Positions 37,887 to 47,987 of a stretch of 64,000 nucleotides of DNA are shown here, one piece after another; positions within the stretch are counted from its first letter, which is position 1; each line of letters opens with the position of its first letter. A model generated the notes under the pieces. It was not told where the DNA came from, did not search any database, and saw only the letters and a program-made list of their open reading frames with translations. The DNA is taken from assembly GCF_904846035.1 (NCBI RefSeq), contig NZ_CAJGYT010000001.1:1-64000 (forward strand). Direction: 5' to 3'. Source of the DNA: Psychrobacter aestuarii (GTDB lineage: Bacteria; Pseudomonadota; Gammaproteobacteria; Pseudomonadales; Moraxellaceae). Both the position numbers and the translations under genes were made by a program.

Positions 37887-38699
37887 ATGTCGATCAACAG
37901 TACCAATACTGCAACGCCTTCTCTTTTAGATTCAGGGGAGGTGGCTTCTAGCATCTCTATGGATGGACTAGAAAAGCGCCTAGGCAGCCGTTCGCTTGTC
38001 GATATCATGTACGATGGGTTTTATCTCGTTTTTTTACTGCGTAATTACTACTTTAGTCAAAGCCCCAGTGACTTTCGACAAAAAATATATGACTTTTTAT
38101 ATAAATTCGAGGTTGATGCGCGTAAAAAAGGTTTCATGTCAGAAGATGTACATGAGGCTAAATACGCCTATTGTGCGTTGGTAGATGAGACCATCATGAC
38201 GGCGCAAGAGGCAAATTTTCAGACATTAAAAGACACTTGGGAGTTAAATCCGCTACAGCTTGATTTGTTTGGGTCACAGATTGCGGGTAATGAGTTTTTT
38301 GAGCGCTTGGATACTTTGCGGGAGCAAGGTGAAAAGCGTTTGCCTGCACTTGAAGTGTATCATTATGCAATGCTCCTCGGTTTTCAAGGTAAATATCGAC
38401 TGGAAGCGCCTGAAAAAATTCGCTACCTGATTGCGCGTCTTGGCGATGAAATTGAGCATCTGCGCGGCAATAAGCATGAGTTTGCACCGTTTTGGGCCAT
38501 TCCTGATCAAATCAAACATACGCTGACACGGCAAACGCCATTATGGGTGATCATATTGGTAATCGCGCTGCTGTTGAGTACCATTTTTGGGGTTATGTAT
38601 TATTTCACCAATCACAATACCGACTCTCAGCTGACCGCATATAACCAGATCATTCAAGAAAACAAAGAACAAGCACACATTTCTATATTTTTACCATAG
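37887..38699 (+). CDS. tssL: T6SS membrane protein TssL (DotU/IcmH)
   Basis: 270 residues. The cytoplasmic helical domain of DotU proteins (about 35-205; DEIYRG-like FALVDE is seen here as YCALVDETIM, then WELNPLQLDLFG) is followed by a single C-terminal membrane helix (about 215-240). It lacks a peptidoglycan-binding extension, a job probably done by TagN. It is the last gene of the operon and is followed by a terminator. Confidence 0.92.
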   Translation: MSINSTNTATPSLLDSGEVASSISMDGLEKRLGSRSLVDIMYDGFYLVFLLRNYYFSQSPSDFRQKIYDFLYKFEVDARKKGFMSEDVHEAKYAYCALVDETIMTAQEANFQTLKDTWELNPLQLDLFGSQIAGNEFFERLDTLREQGEKRLPALEVYHYAMLLGFQGKYRLEAPEKIRYLIARLGDEIEHLRGNKHEFAPFWAIPDQIKHTLTRQTPLWVIILVIALLLSTIFGVMYYFTNHNTDSQLTAYNQIIQENKEQAHISIFLP

Positions 38700-38719
38700 C
38701 TGCGCATTCATAGCTTGTC

Positions 38720-38757
38720 TTAAAAAAGCGTTAGGCGTCATGTCTAATGCTTTTTTT
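38720..38757 (+). terminator. Terminator after T6SS plus-strand operon
   Basis: The stem aaaaaagcgttag / ctaatgctttttt (one G-T pair) with a 9-nt loop, 22 bases after the tssL stop codon. Confidence 0.8.
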
Positions 38758-38848
38758 ATAACTATGATTTCTCCATTAACAATTTGTTACTTACCATTTT
38801 TTGCATATTATGCAGCGAGCTGCTAGCGGTGCGGCATTTCTCTATAGC

Positions 38849-38891
38849 TATAGTGCCATCTAGGCTACGCGGTAATCGACTAGGCGCTATA
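38849..38891. repeat. Short TA-flanked inverted repeat
   Basis: tatagtgcc at one end and ggcgctata at the other (one mismatch) with 25 bases between. The TATAG ends recall the element at 20753-20899, but it is too short for a firm call. Confidence 0.35.
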
Positions 38892-38984
38892 ACAAAGTAA
38901 ATACCTGATTCTTATCACAAATAAATGAACAAAATAGCGGGTCGTTGGGCGCGCTCATTTGCAATATCTGTCTACATGTGTAAA

Positions 38985-39002
38985 ATACCGACCGTGTGGT
39001 AT
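38985..39002. promoter_or_regulatory. Putative TetR-family operator 1
   Basis: An 18-base imperfect palindrome ATACC-gaccgtgt-GGTAT containing TACCGACCG. It lies 120 bases before the TetR gene, as expected for autoregulation. Confidence 0.45.
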
Positions 39003-39096
39003 CTTTTATTTGGTAAGAATACATTCATGGTGATTAACCAAAACCACACAATCACGCAAAAAATCGTCCCAATCAGACGACGGTTTTTGTGCCATG

Positions 39097-39105
39097 TACC
39101 GACCG
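39097..39105. promoter_or_regulatory. Putative TetR-family operator half-site 2
   Basis: TACCGACCG repeated exactly, 14 bases before the chosen start codon of the regulator. Confidence 0.35.
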
Positions 39106-39118
39106 ATTTAGGGTTTTG

Positions 39119-39685
39119 ATGACTATGGAAAATGCTTACAAACGCAAAAAGCAACCCGAGCTGATTCGTCGAGCGCTCATTGAACAGGCGGCGCGCATCA
39201 CTTTAGAAGAAGGGCTGTCTAAAGTGACGTTTCAGGCCGTTGCCGATGCTGTCGGTGTGACAAAAGGTGGCGTGATGCATCACTTCTCGACCAAAGACGC
39301 GCTGATTTTGGCGGTTTTTGATGATGCGGTGGCAAAGTTCGAAGCAGAGGTCGATGAGGCAATGCGTCAAGACCCTGTTGCCTATGGTGCATTTACCCGC
39401 GCTTATATCAACGCGACCATCAGCTTGAGCGAAAAAGGGCAGGTCGAGATGAATCATCAGGCGACCTTGTATGTGTTGATGCTGGGTGACAGTCATCTGC
39501 GCGAGCTGTGGTCAGAGTGGTTTTATGCCCGTCTTGCCCGCCATCAGGATACAGACGATGCCGAAGATTTGTGCTTGGCGCGTCTGGCGGCTGACGGCAT
39601 TTGGTTATCAGATTTTTCAGGCATTCAAAACTTTAACAAAGCTGCCTTGTACCAGCGCCTCATTGCGCTGACGCAGCCACGCTAA
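39119..39685 (+). CDS. TetR-family regulator at the betaine locus
   Basis: 188 residues from ATG 39119 (39125 also possible). The N-terminal helix-turn-helix covers about residues 28-55 (VTFQAVADAVGVTKGGVMHH). The C-terminal ligand domain does not resemble BetI, and the helix-turn-helix lacks the BetI consensus, so it is a TetR protein of another subfamily occupying the usual betI position. It probably represses the betB-betA genes that follow in the same direction. The effector, presumably choline or betaine aldehyde, is inferred. Confidence 0.8.
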   Translation: MTMENAYKRKKQPELIRRALIEQAARITLEEGLSKVTFQAVADAVGVTKGGVMHHFSTKDALILAVFDDAVAKFEAEVDEAMRQDPVAYGAFTRAYINATISLSEKGQVEMNHQATLYVLMLGDSHLRELWSEWFYARLARHQDTDDAEDLCLARLAADGIWLSDFSGIQNFNKAALYQRLIALTQPR

Positions 39686-39771
39686 CGTTGAACGAGCCAG
39701 CACCGTAGAGCCAATGTAAAAGAGTGACCACAAATTTTAAGTCAATAAGCAAACCAATAAAGAGTGTATTT

Positions 39772-41274
39772 ATGACAAATTTTAATGACATTAATGACGT
39801 AATCAACTTCGATAGCGTACAGACCGCCTTTATTAACGGTCAATACGTCGCTGAATCGGCAGACGCCGAGCGCTTTGACAGTATCAATCCTGCAACAGGC
39901 GACGTGCTTGCCGTGGTACAACAAAGTAGCCAAGCTGAGATTGACCATGCCGTAACATCAGCGCTGGCAGGTCAAAAGGTGTGGGCGGCGATGACGTCGA
40001 TTGAGCGCGGACGTGTGCTGCTAAAAGCCGTGGCCAAATTGCGTGAGTACAATGACGTGTTGGCGGTACTTGAGACCAAAGATACGGGCAAGGCCTTGTC
40101 TGAGACCAAATATGTAGACATCGTGACGGGTGCAGATGTGATTGAGTACTATGCAGGGCTTGCACCTGCTATCGAAGGGCGTCAGATTCCGCTACGTGAC
40201 ACCAGCTTTGTCTATACCCGTGAAGAGCCGCTCGGTGTGGTCGCAGGCATCGCCGCGTGGAACTATCCAATTCAGATTGCCATGTGGAAAGCAGCACCCG
40301 CACTTGCGGCAGGCAACGCGATGATTCTTAAGCCATCAGAGATGACGCCATTATCTGCGCTTAAATTGGCTGAAATCCTCAGCGAAGCTGGCTTGCCTGA
40401 CGGTGTGTTTAACGTGGTGCAAGGCGATTACCGCGTGGGTGAGGCGCTAAGCCAGCAACCAGACATTGCCAAAATCTCCTTTACCGGCAGTGTGCCCACG
40501 GGCAAAAAAGTGATGGCAGACGCCGCTTCGTCGTCACTAAAAGATGCCACCATGGAGCTGGGCGGCAAGTCACCACTGATTGTCTGTGACGATGCGGATA
40601 TTAATAAAGCCGCTGACATCGCGATGATGGCGAACTTTTATAGCACAGGTCAGGTCTGCACCAATGGCACGCGTGTCTTCGTGCCTAAAACCATGCAGGC
40701 AGACTTTGAAGCAGCAATCGTCACCCGCGTACAGCGCATTAAGCTTGGCGACCCCATGGATGAGTCGGTCACGATGGGACCGCTCGTGAGCAGCACGCAT
40801 CAGCACAAAGTCTTGGACTATATTGAGCAAGGCAAGGCGTCTGCCGCGCGTCTATTGATTGGTGGTGAGCCTATTACTGACAGTAATTTGGCAAACGGCG
40901 CGTTCGTTACGCCGACCGTATTTACCGATTGCACCGATGATATGAGCATTGTGAAAGATGAAATCTTTGGTCCTGTGATGTCGATTTTGACCTATGAGAC
41001 CGAAGAAGAAGTGATTAATCGTGCCAATGATACCGAATACGGCTTGGCCGCAGGGGTTGTCACCAATGACATCAACCGCGCGCACCGCATCATCGGTCAG
41101 ATTGAGGCGGGTATTTGCTGGATTAATACGTGGGGTGAGTCTGCCGCGCAAATGCCTGTTGGTGGCTATAAGCATTCAGGCATTGGTCGTGAAAATGGCG
41201 TACAGACGCTGGCGCATTATACCCAAACCAAGTCAGTACAAATCGAGATGGGCGACTTTGAATCGGTATTCTAA
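39772..41274 (+). CDS. betB: Betaine aldehyde dehydrogenase
   Basis: 500 residues from ATG 39772; the frame from GTG 39724 adds 16 residues without support. An aldehyde dehydrogenase with general base E262 (MELGGKSP) and nucleophile C296 ([12 protein letters not shown]); the 34-residue spacing equals that of E. coli BetB. It contains [20 protein letters not shown] and a [12 protein letters not shown] end. It oxidises betaine aldehyde to glycine betaine with NAD(P)+, the second step of betaine synthesis from choline. It lies between the TetR gene and betA. Confidence 0.94.
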   Translation: MTNFNDINDVINFDSVQTAFINGQYVAESADAERFDSINPATGDVLAVVQQSSQAEIDHAVTSALAGQKVWAAMTSIERGRVLLKAVAKLREYNDVLAVLETKDTGKALSETKYVDIVTGADVIEYYAGLAPAIEGRQIPLRDTSFVYTREEPLGVVAGIAAWNYPIQIAMWKAAPALAAGNAMILKPSEMTPLSALKLAEILSEAGLPDGVFNVVQGDYRVGEALSQQPDIAKISFTGSVPTGKKVMADAASSSLKDATMELGGKSPLIVCDDADINKAADIAMMANFYSTGQVCTNGTRVFVPKTMQADFEAAIVTRVQRIKLGDPMDESVTMGPLVSSTHQHKVLDYIEQGKASAARLLIGGEPITDSNLANGAFVTPTVFTDCTDDMSIVKDEIFGPVMSILTYETEEEVINRANDTEYGLAAGVVTNDINRAHRIIGQIEAGICWINTWGESAAQMPVGGYKHSGIGRENGVQTLAHYTQTKSVQIEMGDFESVF

Positions 41275-41386
41275 GCCGTAGCGTTTCTTGATTTTTCGTT
41301 TGCTGGGCAGGCGGGCAGTCATGTGCTGCCGCTTGCTGTTACGGCATATCGCTTACTGAATTGTTAGATAACTTGTGGAGTGTGTT

Positions 41387-43081
41387 ATGTCATCAAGTAT
41401 GACTGAGTTTGATTATATTATTGTCGGTGCAGGGTCAGCGGGCAACGTGCTTGCCACGCGCTTGACCGAAAATGCGGATGTCAAAGTCTTGCTACTTGAG
41501 GCGGGGCGTCCTGATTATCGCTTGGATTTTCGCACGCAGATGCCTGCGGCGCTGGCGATGCCACTACAAGGCAAAACCTACAACTGGGGCTACAAGACCG
41601 ACCCCGAACCCTATATGAATAACCGCGTCATGGACTGTGGTCGCGGCAAGGGCTTGGGCGGCTCATCGCTGATTAATGGCATGTGCTATATCCGTGGTAA
41701 TGCGCTCGATTATGACGGCTGGGCACAGCTTGACGGGCTGACCGACTGGACGTATCTCGACTGCTTGCCATATTTTAAAAAGTCAGAAAACCGTGACGTG
41801 GGCGAAAACGACTATCACGGCGCAGGCGGTCCTGTCGAGATGACCACCTCAAAACCTGGGGTCAATCCGCTGTTTCAGGCGATGATTGAAGCGGGCGTGC
41901 AGGCAGGCTATCCACGTACCGAGGACTTGAACGGGTATCAGCAAGAAGGCTTTGGTCCGATGGATCGCTTTGTCACGCCGAACGGTCGCCGCGCCTCTAC
42001 GGCACGCGGTTATCTTGACCGTGCCAAGCCAAGAGACAACATCACCATCTTGACAGGCGCATTAACCGACGTGATTTTGTTTGATAACAAACGCGCGGTC
42101 GGCGTCAAAGTCCATCATGAAGGGCAAGCCAAAAACTTTTATGCCCAGCGCGAAGTCATCGTGTCATCAGGTGCGATTGCCTCACCGCAGCTGCTCCAGC
42201 GCTCAGGCATCGGTCCTGGTCAATGGCTCAAAGAAGTGGGCGTTAAAGAGGTGCTTGATTTACAAGGCGTGGGCAATAACTTACAAGACCATCTCGAGCT
42301 GTACATGCAGTATGAATGTAAGCTGCCTGTGTCTATTGCCCCTGCCAATAAATGGTGGAACAAGCCTGCCATTGGCGCTGAGTGGCTGTTCAACGGTACA
42401 GGCTTGGGCGCGTCCAACCAGTTTGAGGGTGGCGGCTTTATCCGTACGCATGAAGAGTTCACGCATCCCAATGTGCAGTATCACTTTTTGCCGCTCGCCG
42501 TGCGTTATGACGGACGCAGTGCCAGTGACGCGCACAGCTTTCAGGCGCACGTTGGCTCGTTGCGCTCGCCCAGCCGTGGTCGCGTCAAACTGACGTCAAA
42601 AGACCCAAGCGCGCACCCAAGCATCTTGTTTAACTACATGTCGCACGACCAAGATTGGCGCGAGTTCCGCGAGGCGATGCGCATCACCCGCGAGATTATG
42701 CACCAGCCAGCGCTCGACCCATATCGCGGCGCGGCCATCTCGCCGAGTGAAGATTTGGTCACCGACCAACAGCTTGATGACTACGTGCGCGAGCATGGCG
42801 AAACCGCTTATCACCCCTCATGCACCTGCGCGATGGGCGAGCATAACAATGCGGTGGTCAATGGTGAAGGCTTGGTGCATGGTATTGATGGTTTGCGCGT
42901 CGTTGATGCGTCGATTATGCCGAACATCATCAGCGGCAACCTAAATGCCACAACCATCATGATCGCCGAAAAAATCGCCGATAAGATGAAAGGCGTGCAG
43001 CTGCCACGTTCGACGGCGGATTATTATGTTGCCAATGGCGCGCTACTACGCAGTGAGCCGATGCGCCGCTATATGCCATAA
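41387..43081 (+). CDS. betA: Choline dehydrogenase
   Basis: 564 residues from ATG 41387 with a GGAG site; the upstream GTG and ATG 41399 are alternatives. A GMC oxidoreductase with FAD motif [38 protein letters not shown] and the end motif [16 protein letters not shown]. The active-site His is in [10 protein letters not shown]. It oxidises choline to betaine aldehyde at the membrane. It forms an operon with betB (112-base gap). Confidence 0.94.
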   Translation: MSSSMTEFDYIIVGAGSAGNVLATRLTENADVKVLLLEAGRPDYRLDFRTQMPAALAMPLQGKTYNWGYKTDPEPYMNNRVMDCGRGKGLGGSSLINGMCYIRGNALDYDGWAQLDGLTDWTYLDCLPYFKKSENRDVGENDYHGAGGPVEMTTSKPGVNPLFQAMIEAGVQAGYPRTEDLNGYQQEGFGPMDRFVTPNGRRASTARGYLDRAKPRDNITILTGALTDVILFDNKRAVGVKVHHEGQAKNFYAQREVIVSSGAIASPQLLQRSGIGPGQWLKEVGVKEVLDLQGVGNNLQDHLELYMQYECKLPVSIAPANKWWNKPAIGAEWLFNGTGLGASNQFEGGGFIRTHEEFTHPNVQYHFLPLAVRYDGRSASDAHSFQAHVGSLRSPSRGRVKLTSKDPSAHPSILFNYMSHDQDWREFREAMRITREIMHQPALDPYRGAAISPSEDLVTDQQLDDYVREHGETAYHPSCTCAMGEHNNAVVNGEGLVHGIDGLRVVDASIMPNIISGNLNATTIMIAEKIADKMKGVQLPRSTADYYVANGALLRSEPMRRYMP

Positions 43082-43361
43082 GTGCTTTATCTTTGCTTGA
43101 CGCGCCTTGTTTTACCGTTATTTTAATTTCGGCGCTCGCGCAATACGGGCACTGATAACGACAAGGCGCGTACGACACTGACGAGAGCGAGACAGCGTGG
43201 CGGTTTTTGCCTGCGCTGTACTCGGTTTTTTAATCGGTATGACCTACCTTAGCAGCGTTTGCCCACAGGCGTGATAATCCCTTTGGGCAGCCGCACCCTG
43301 CGAACGCGATTAAGCTAGGTGATATCAGACCGTAATTTATTTTACTTATTTGAGGTCTTTT

Positions 43362-45419
43362 ATGCACAGTTCGCCATCAGCGAATGCAACAAAACCCTTG
43401 AGTCTAAATAGAACCGTCTTTTTAGGCTCAGCCATTATTTCTATTTTATTAATCATTTGGACGATTGCCTTTCCCACTTATAGTGAAGGGCTATTAAACG
43501 CAGGCATGGCGTGGGTATCAGAAAGTTTTGGCTGGTATTACATGCTGGTGGTCGCTGCGTACAGTATTTTTGCGCTGTTTGTCGGTTTTTCTAAATATGG
43601 CGATATCAAGCTCGGTCAAGATCACGAAAAGGCGCAGTTTCCCTTTTTAGCGTGGGCGGCGATGCTGTTCTCGGCAGGTATCGGTATTGACTTGCTGTTC
43701 TTTGGCGCTTCCGAGCCATTGACCCACTATCTGATGCCGCACGCAGGACTCACGCCTGCCAGCGCCGAGGCGATGCAACAAGCCGTGGCGCAGACCTTTT
43801 TACATTGGGGTCTACACGGCTGGGGCATTTATGCCTTGATTGGCATGGCGCTCGCGTACTTTGCCTACCGCAAAAACATGCCGTTGGCTTTGCGCTCGCC
43901 GCTCACGCCCATCTTTGGTGAGCGTTTGATTAAAGGCTGGGTCGGCGATGGGGTCGATACCTTTGGCGTGGTCTGTACCTTGATGGGCATTGCCACCAGT
44001 TTGGGTATTGGCGTCTTGCAAGCCAACGCAGGCTTGACGCACGTCTTTGGCATTGAATCGAGCAAGATGGTACAGTCCATCATCATTATCGTGGTGGTCG
44101 TGGCTGCGGGCATCTCGGCGATGACGGGCGTGGAAAAAGGCGTTCGCCGCTTGTCTGAATTTAACATGCTGGCGGCAATTTTACTGTTGGTTGCGATTTT
44201 GGTGATGGGCAACACGGTCTATCTACTGAACACCTTTACCCAAAATATCGGGCAGTATTTCCAGACCATCGTGGCAAAAACCTTTGACGTATATGCCTAC
44301 GATGGCGCAGAAGGCGCGGCGTGGAAATCGTCATGGACGATATTTTTCTGGGCATGGTGGGTTGCGTGGGCACCCTTTGTCGGCTTGTTTATCGCACGTA
44401 TCAGCCGTGGACGCACGCTACGTGAGTTCGTCTTTGGCGTGATGTTTATCCCGCTGGGCTTTATTTTTGCGTGGTTCTCTATCTTTGGTAACTCAGCGAT
44501 TGATTTGGTCGCTAATGGTGCAACGGCACTGGGTGAGGTGGCGACCGCTGACCCTGCCATGGGACTGTTTGCGCTGTTTGAATACTACTCTTATAGCGAT
44601 ATCTTATCGTTTGCAGGCGTGCTGATTGGCTTGATTTTCTTTATCACTTCAGCGGATTCAGGCGCACTGGTACTGGCGAACCTTAGCTCAAAAGGCATGA
44701 CCAATGACACCGATGCGCCCGTATGGCTGCGTCTGTTTTGGGCAGCAGCAACAGGCTTGATTACGCTGGGTCTACTGTTTGCAGGTGGTTTTTCCTCGCT
44801 ACAGTCGGTCTCGGTCATCGCAGGCTTGCCATTTTCTATCGTGCTTGTGATGTATATGATGTCGATGTGGAAGTCGCTCAAAGAAGAGGGCAACAAGCGC
44901 AAAGCGACCACCATCGGTACCGCGAACGTCTTGGACAATGGTAAAGGCTGGCGCGCGCGCTTGCAGCGTATTGTCAGCTTCCCAAGCCATACGCAGGTTG
45001 AGCGCTTTTTACAAAACGTGGTCAAGCCTGCCATGATTGAGGTCGAGCGTGAGCTGGCCGCTGGTGGCTTAAAGACGGTGCTCGATATTCATAACCTTGA
45101 GCATATCGGTGATGATATCAATAACAGCAGCGCTGATGACAATGGGCAAATCAATGGTCTAAAACTGCGCGTCGGTCATGGGGATGAAGACGACTTTGTG
45201 TATGAAGTGCATTTGATTCGCGCCGAGCGTCCGAACTTTACGCTCAGCACCGCGACCAAAAATGCAGAATACTATTACCGCGCCGAAGTGTTCTTGAGTG
45301 AAGGCTCGCAAGAATACGACTTGGTCGGCTATACCAAAGAGCAGGTGCTCGTGGATATCTTGAACCAATACGAATACCACTTGCAGTACTTGCACTTAGA
45401 GCGTCAGCCAAACAGCTAA
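43362..45419 (+). CDS. betT: Choline/betaine transporter of the BCCT family
   Basis: 685 residues from ATG 43362 with GAGGT upstream. Twelve membrane helices (about 20-510) contain the BCCT signature around WTIFFWAWWVAWAPFVGLFI (start of a longer motif). The C-terminal cytoplasmic domain of about 170 residues is long, as in osmoregulated E. coli BetT. It imports choline for the BetA/BetB pathway with proton or sodium coupling. It follows betA after 280 bases, so it may have its own promoter. Confidence 0.93.
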   Translation: MHSSPSANATKPLSLNRTVFLGSAIISILLIIWTIAFPTYSEGLLNAGMAWVSESFGWYYMLVVAAYSIFALFVGFSKYGDIKLGQDHEKAQFPFLAWAAMLFSAGIGIDLLFFGASEPLTHYLMPHAGLTPASAEAMQQAVAQTFLHWGLHGWGIYALIGMALAYFAYRKNMPLALRSPLTPIFGERLIKGWVGDGVDTFGVVCTLMGIATSLGIGVLQANAGLTHVFGIESSKMVQSIIIIVVVVAAGISAMTGVEKGVRRLSEFNMLAAILLLVAILVMGNTVYLLNTFTQNIGQYFQTIVAKTFDVYAYDGAEGAAWKSSWTIFFWAWWVAWAPFVGLFIARISRGRTLREFVFGVMFIPLGFIFAWFSIFGNSAIDLVANGATALGEVATADPAMGLFALFEYYSYSDILSFAGVLIGLIFFITSADSGALVLANLSSKGMTNDTDAPVWLRLFWAAATGLITLGLLFAGGFSSLQSVSVIAGLPFSIVLVMYMMSMWKSLKEEGNKRKATTIGTANVLDNGKGWRARLQRIVSFPSHTQVERFLQNVVKPAMIEVERELAAGGLKTVLDIHNLEHIGDDINNSSADDNGQINGLKLRVGHGDEDDFVYEVHLIRAERPNFTLSTATKNAEYYYRAEVFLSEGSQEYDLVGYTKEQVLVDILNQYEYHLQYLHLERQPNS

Positions 45420-45443
45420 GTAGGACAACTATTCTTATGACAC

Positions 45444-45476
45444 AAAAAAGCCACCTTAATGTAGGTGGCTTTTTTA
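45444..45476. terminator. Bidirectional terminator after betT
   Basis: The stem aaaaaagccacct / aggtggctttttt with a 6-nt loop, 25 bases after the betT stop codon; the A/T tracts also serve the convergent cysE gene. Confidence 0.9.
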
Positions 45477-45612
45477 TGGTCTGTGGGTTTGTGTTTGATG
45501 GAATAGGTTTAATAAAATAGCCTAAGCAAAATATGCGATATTAAACAGCATAGCTAATGGCATGATTAACGGGATATTTGAAAACCACATTAAGAAACCA
45601 CGCAGCTGTGTA

Positions 45613-46533
45613 TCACTTGTCATCACTTGGCGTGTTTTGCTGATTTTTGTCTTTGGTGCCAATCACGCCCAAGTCTTCTGCAGAGAGTTTGTCGTACTCT
45701 TTTTTGCAAAAATCGGGATCCATTTTGCACATTGCCGCTTGCATTTGGTCAAGGCGTGTTTCTGATTGGCGAATGTGCTCAAGCATCTTGGCAAAGGCAT
45801 CGGCGACAGGGTCGGTCGAGCTTGGGCTGATACCATAGGCTTGGAAGGTGCTTTCGCGAACGCTTTTTGGGCGCTCGTCACGGCTTTGGCTATCGAGGTT
45901 CAGCTCGGTGGCTTGGGCGGCTTTTTCTTGTTGCTTGGCATCATCGACTTGTTTGGTCAATGGGTTGCCTTTTTCATCGTGGTACGCTGATATCATGCGC
46001 GCCGCGCTGCCGACCATAGTGGCGTTTTCGGGGACGGCTTTGACCACCACGGCGTTAGAGCCGATTTTGGCATTTTTACCGACCGTGAAAGGTCCGAGCA
46101 CTTTTGCGCCTGCGCCGACGATGACGCCGTCTTCAAGGGTAGGGTGGCGCTTGCCATTGTTCCAAGACACCCCGCCCAAGGTCACGCCGTGATACAAGGT
46201 TACGTCGTTACCAATCTCAGCGGTTTCGCCAATCACCACGCCAACGCCATGGTCAATAAAAAAGCGTCTGCCAATCTTGGCAGCAGGGTGAATCTCGATG
46301 CCCGTCATGATGCGCGCACCATAGGACACCGCACGCGCGGCAAACTTATGGTCATGCTGCCACAGACAGTGCGCCCCGCGATGCAAAATCAGCGCATGGA
46401 TGCCAGGATAGGTCAGCAGCACTTCCATGCTGTTACGCGCGGCAGGGTCGCGATTGAATACCGCTTCGATGTCTTCTTGTAGGTGATTTTTAATAGTGGT
46501 CAGAGATTTGAACAAGGTCTTTGGCGATGGCAT
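45613..46533 (-). CDS. cysE: Serine O-acetyltransferase
   Basis: 306 residues. The short helical N-terminal part (about 1-60) and left-handed beta-helix (about 65-190) match CysE/Eps[43 protein letters not shown] and [20 protein letters not shown]. It makes O-acetylserine for cysteine synthesis. An extension of about 110 residues after the beta-helix (charged, Gln/Lys rich, ending [12 protein letters not shown]) is longer than in the usual enzyme of about 270 residues with the normal N-terminus. It is a single gene, convergent with betT. Confidence 0.9.
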   Translation of the reverse strand: MPSPKTLFKSLTTIKNHLQEDIEAVFNRDPAARNSMEVLLTYPGIHALILHRGAHCLWQHDHKFAARAVSYGARIMTGIEIHPAAKIGRRFFIDHGVGVVIGETAEIGNDVTLYHGVTLGGVSWNNGKRHPTLEDGVIVGAGAKVLGPFTVGKNAKIGSNAVVVKAVPENATMVGSAARMISAYHDEKGNPLTKQVDDAKQQEKAAQATELNLDSQSRDERPKSVRESTFQAYGISPSSTDPVADAFAKMLEHIRQSETRLDQMQAAMCKMDPDFCKKEYDKLSAEDLGVIGTKDKNQQNTPSDDK

Positions 46534-46738
46534 AAAGTGTCCTATCGGGTCTTATCCATACGGAAAGGGTAAAATAAAATAACTGGCACGGCATCGATGA
46601 CGTGCAGTGACGCCTGAATGCATCAGTTATAGCAGTTTTGCACAAAAAAATACAGCCATCAGCAGCATCGTCGTCCCATCGCTTATCAGCAGTGTGAGAC
46701 GCCATGCCGCTTTTGGCTGTAGTGGCACTGCTTTGGCG

Positions 46739-47563
46739 TTATTTTAATTTGGCGATTAATGCGCTGAGCAGTTGATATTCTTTTTTGTCCAGTTGCAGGC
46801 GCGCGCTTAAACGTGACAGGCGGGCGGGTAGGGATTTTAACTGTCCTGCATCGGCAAGGTTTTTATCAACCATAAGGTCAATCACTCGATTGACCAGCTG
46901 CGCTTGCTCGGCGTGCGTGATGGCAGGCTCGTCCCACTGCTGGCGGATATGCATCGTCAGACCAGATTCTGTGTCGTCTGCGTTATCAGGCGTGTCGGTA
47001 TGGCTGACGTGCGCTTGCGTGCGTGCAAAGATAAAGCTGGCAATGACCTGAATCGCCGAGGCGACATTCAATACAGGGTACTCAGGATTGGCATCAATCT
47101 GAATATGATAGTCGGCGAGCGCCAACTCATCATTAGTCAGACCACGGTCTTCGCGCCCAAACAAAATGGCGATATTGGGCGTACTGCCCTGAGCATTTTG
47201 CGCGTCAATAAACGACAGCATAATGTCCGCCGCCTCGGTCGGATTGACCACAGGGCGCGGCATATGACGACTGCGACTGCTTGCTGCAAACACCAGCTGA
47301 CAGTCGGCAACAGCCGCATCGAGCGTGGGCGTGATGCTCGCGGCTTCTAATACCGCGATACCACCCGCCGCGTGTGACACGCTGGTGTCATCAATCGGAT
47401 GCTTGGGGTCAACCACTGTAAGCCGTGATAAGCCCATGGTATGCATGGCGCGCGCAGCAGAGCCAATATTGGCAGGCAAGGTGGTATTGACCATAATGAC
47501 TTGCAAGTGCGCCAGATACTCGCCAATGCTGCGAGGATTCATAGGGTCTACACTTTGGCTCAT
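46739..47563 (-). CDS. trmJ: tRNA (cytidine/uridine-2'-O-)-methyltransferase TrmJ
   Basis: 274 residues of the SPOUT class. Motifs: VIMVNTTLPANIGSAARAM at the start, AILFGREDRGLTNDELALA in the middle and YPVLNVASAIQVIASF for the SAM-binding knot. TrmJ methylates position 32 of tRNAs. Its start codon overlaps the stop of the Hpt gene (ATGA), so translation is coupled. Confidence 0.9.
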   Translation of the reverse strand: MSQSVDPMNPRSIGEYLAHLQVIMVNTTLPANIGSAARAMHTMGLSRLTVVDPKHPIDDTSVSHAAGGIAVLEAASITPTLDAAVADCQLVFAASSRSRHMPRPVVNPTEAADIMLSFIDAQNAQGSTPNIAILFGREDRGLTNDELALADYHIQIDANPEYPVLNVASAIQVIASFIFARTQAHVSHTDTPDNADDTESGLTMHIRQQWDEPAITHAEQAQLVNRVIDLMVDKNLADAGQLKSLPARLSRLSARLQLDKKEYQLLSALIAKLK

Positions 47564-47931
47564 GATTGTCCCAGATGCTTATGGATATCTGTCTCTAGAC
47601 GCTGTATGGCGTGTTGCATCTCGGTGACGGTGTCTGCGTGCTGGCTGATGTGGTTGTCGCGGCAGGCTTCTTGTAGCGTACCACTCAGCGCCATCATTTG
47701 CGCTGCGCCAAGATTGGCACTGGCACCTTTGAGCGCGTGCGCAATCTCAAAGCCATTGGCATTGTCGTTGTCAGCGACGGCTGTGGCTAATGCATCGATA
47801 CGGCGGCGACTGTCAACCAGATAGGTGCTGACCAAGTCTTGAAAATCGTCTTCGAGCAAGTCGCGCATCTCGTCAAACTGCTCATAATCAATAACGATGT
47901 CAGTTAAGGTGTTGTCGTGGGTTTGGCTCAT
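47560..47931 (-). CDS. Histidine phosphotransfer (Hpt) protein
   Basis: 123 residues from ATG 47931 (a TTG at 47952 is a weaker choice). It is an all-helical Hpt domain with the phospho-acceptor H65 in IAHALKGASANLGA. It is a free-standing phosphorelay intermediate; no hybrid kinase is encoded nearby. It lies 56 bases after dnaE and overlaps trmJ, so the three probably form one transcript. The partner kinase is unknown. Confidence 0.85.
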   Translation of the reverse strand: MSQTHDNTLTDIVIDYEQFDEMRDLLEDDFQDLVSTYLVDSRRRIDALATAVADNDNANGFEIAHALKGASANLGAAQMMALSGTLQEACRDNHISQHADTVTEMQHAIQRLETDIHKHLGQS

Positions 47932-47987
47932 GAGGGCATCCAATTCAATCAAATATAAGACAATGGGTCAACGGTCGATACACAGGC

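Larger units (their letters stand above)
38758..39118 (+). other. Intergenic region upstream of TetR gene
   Basis: No gene is supported; a 64-codon frame at 38925 is a by-product. The region holds a 43-bp inverted repeat (38849-38891, tatagtgcc / ggcgctata) and two TACCGACCG motifs described separately. Confidence 0.6.

Noticed and set aside
38925..39119. 64-codon frame before the TetR gene
   Set aside because: Overlaps the operator region and the regulator start; composition not coding-like.
39119..39685. Calling the regulator BetI
   Set aside because: The helix-turn-helix and C-terminal domain do not follow the BetI consensus; only the position agrees.
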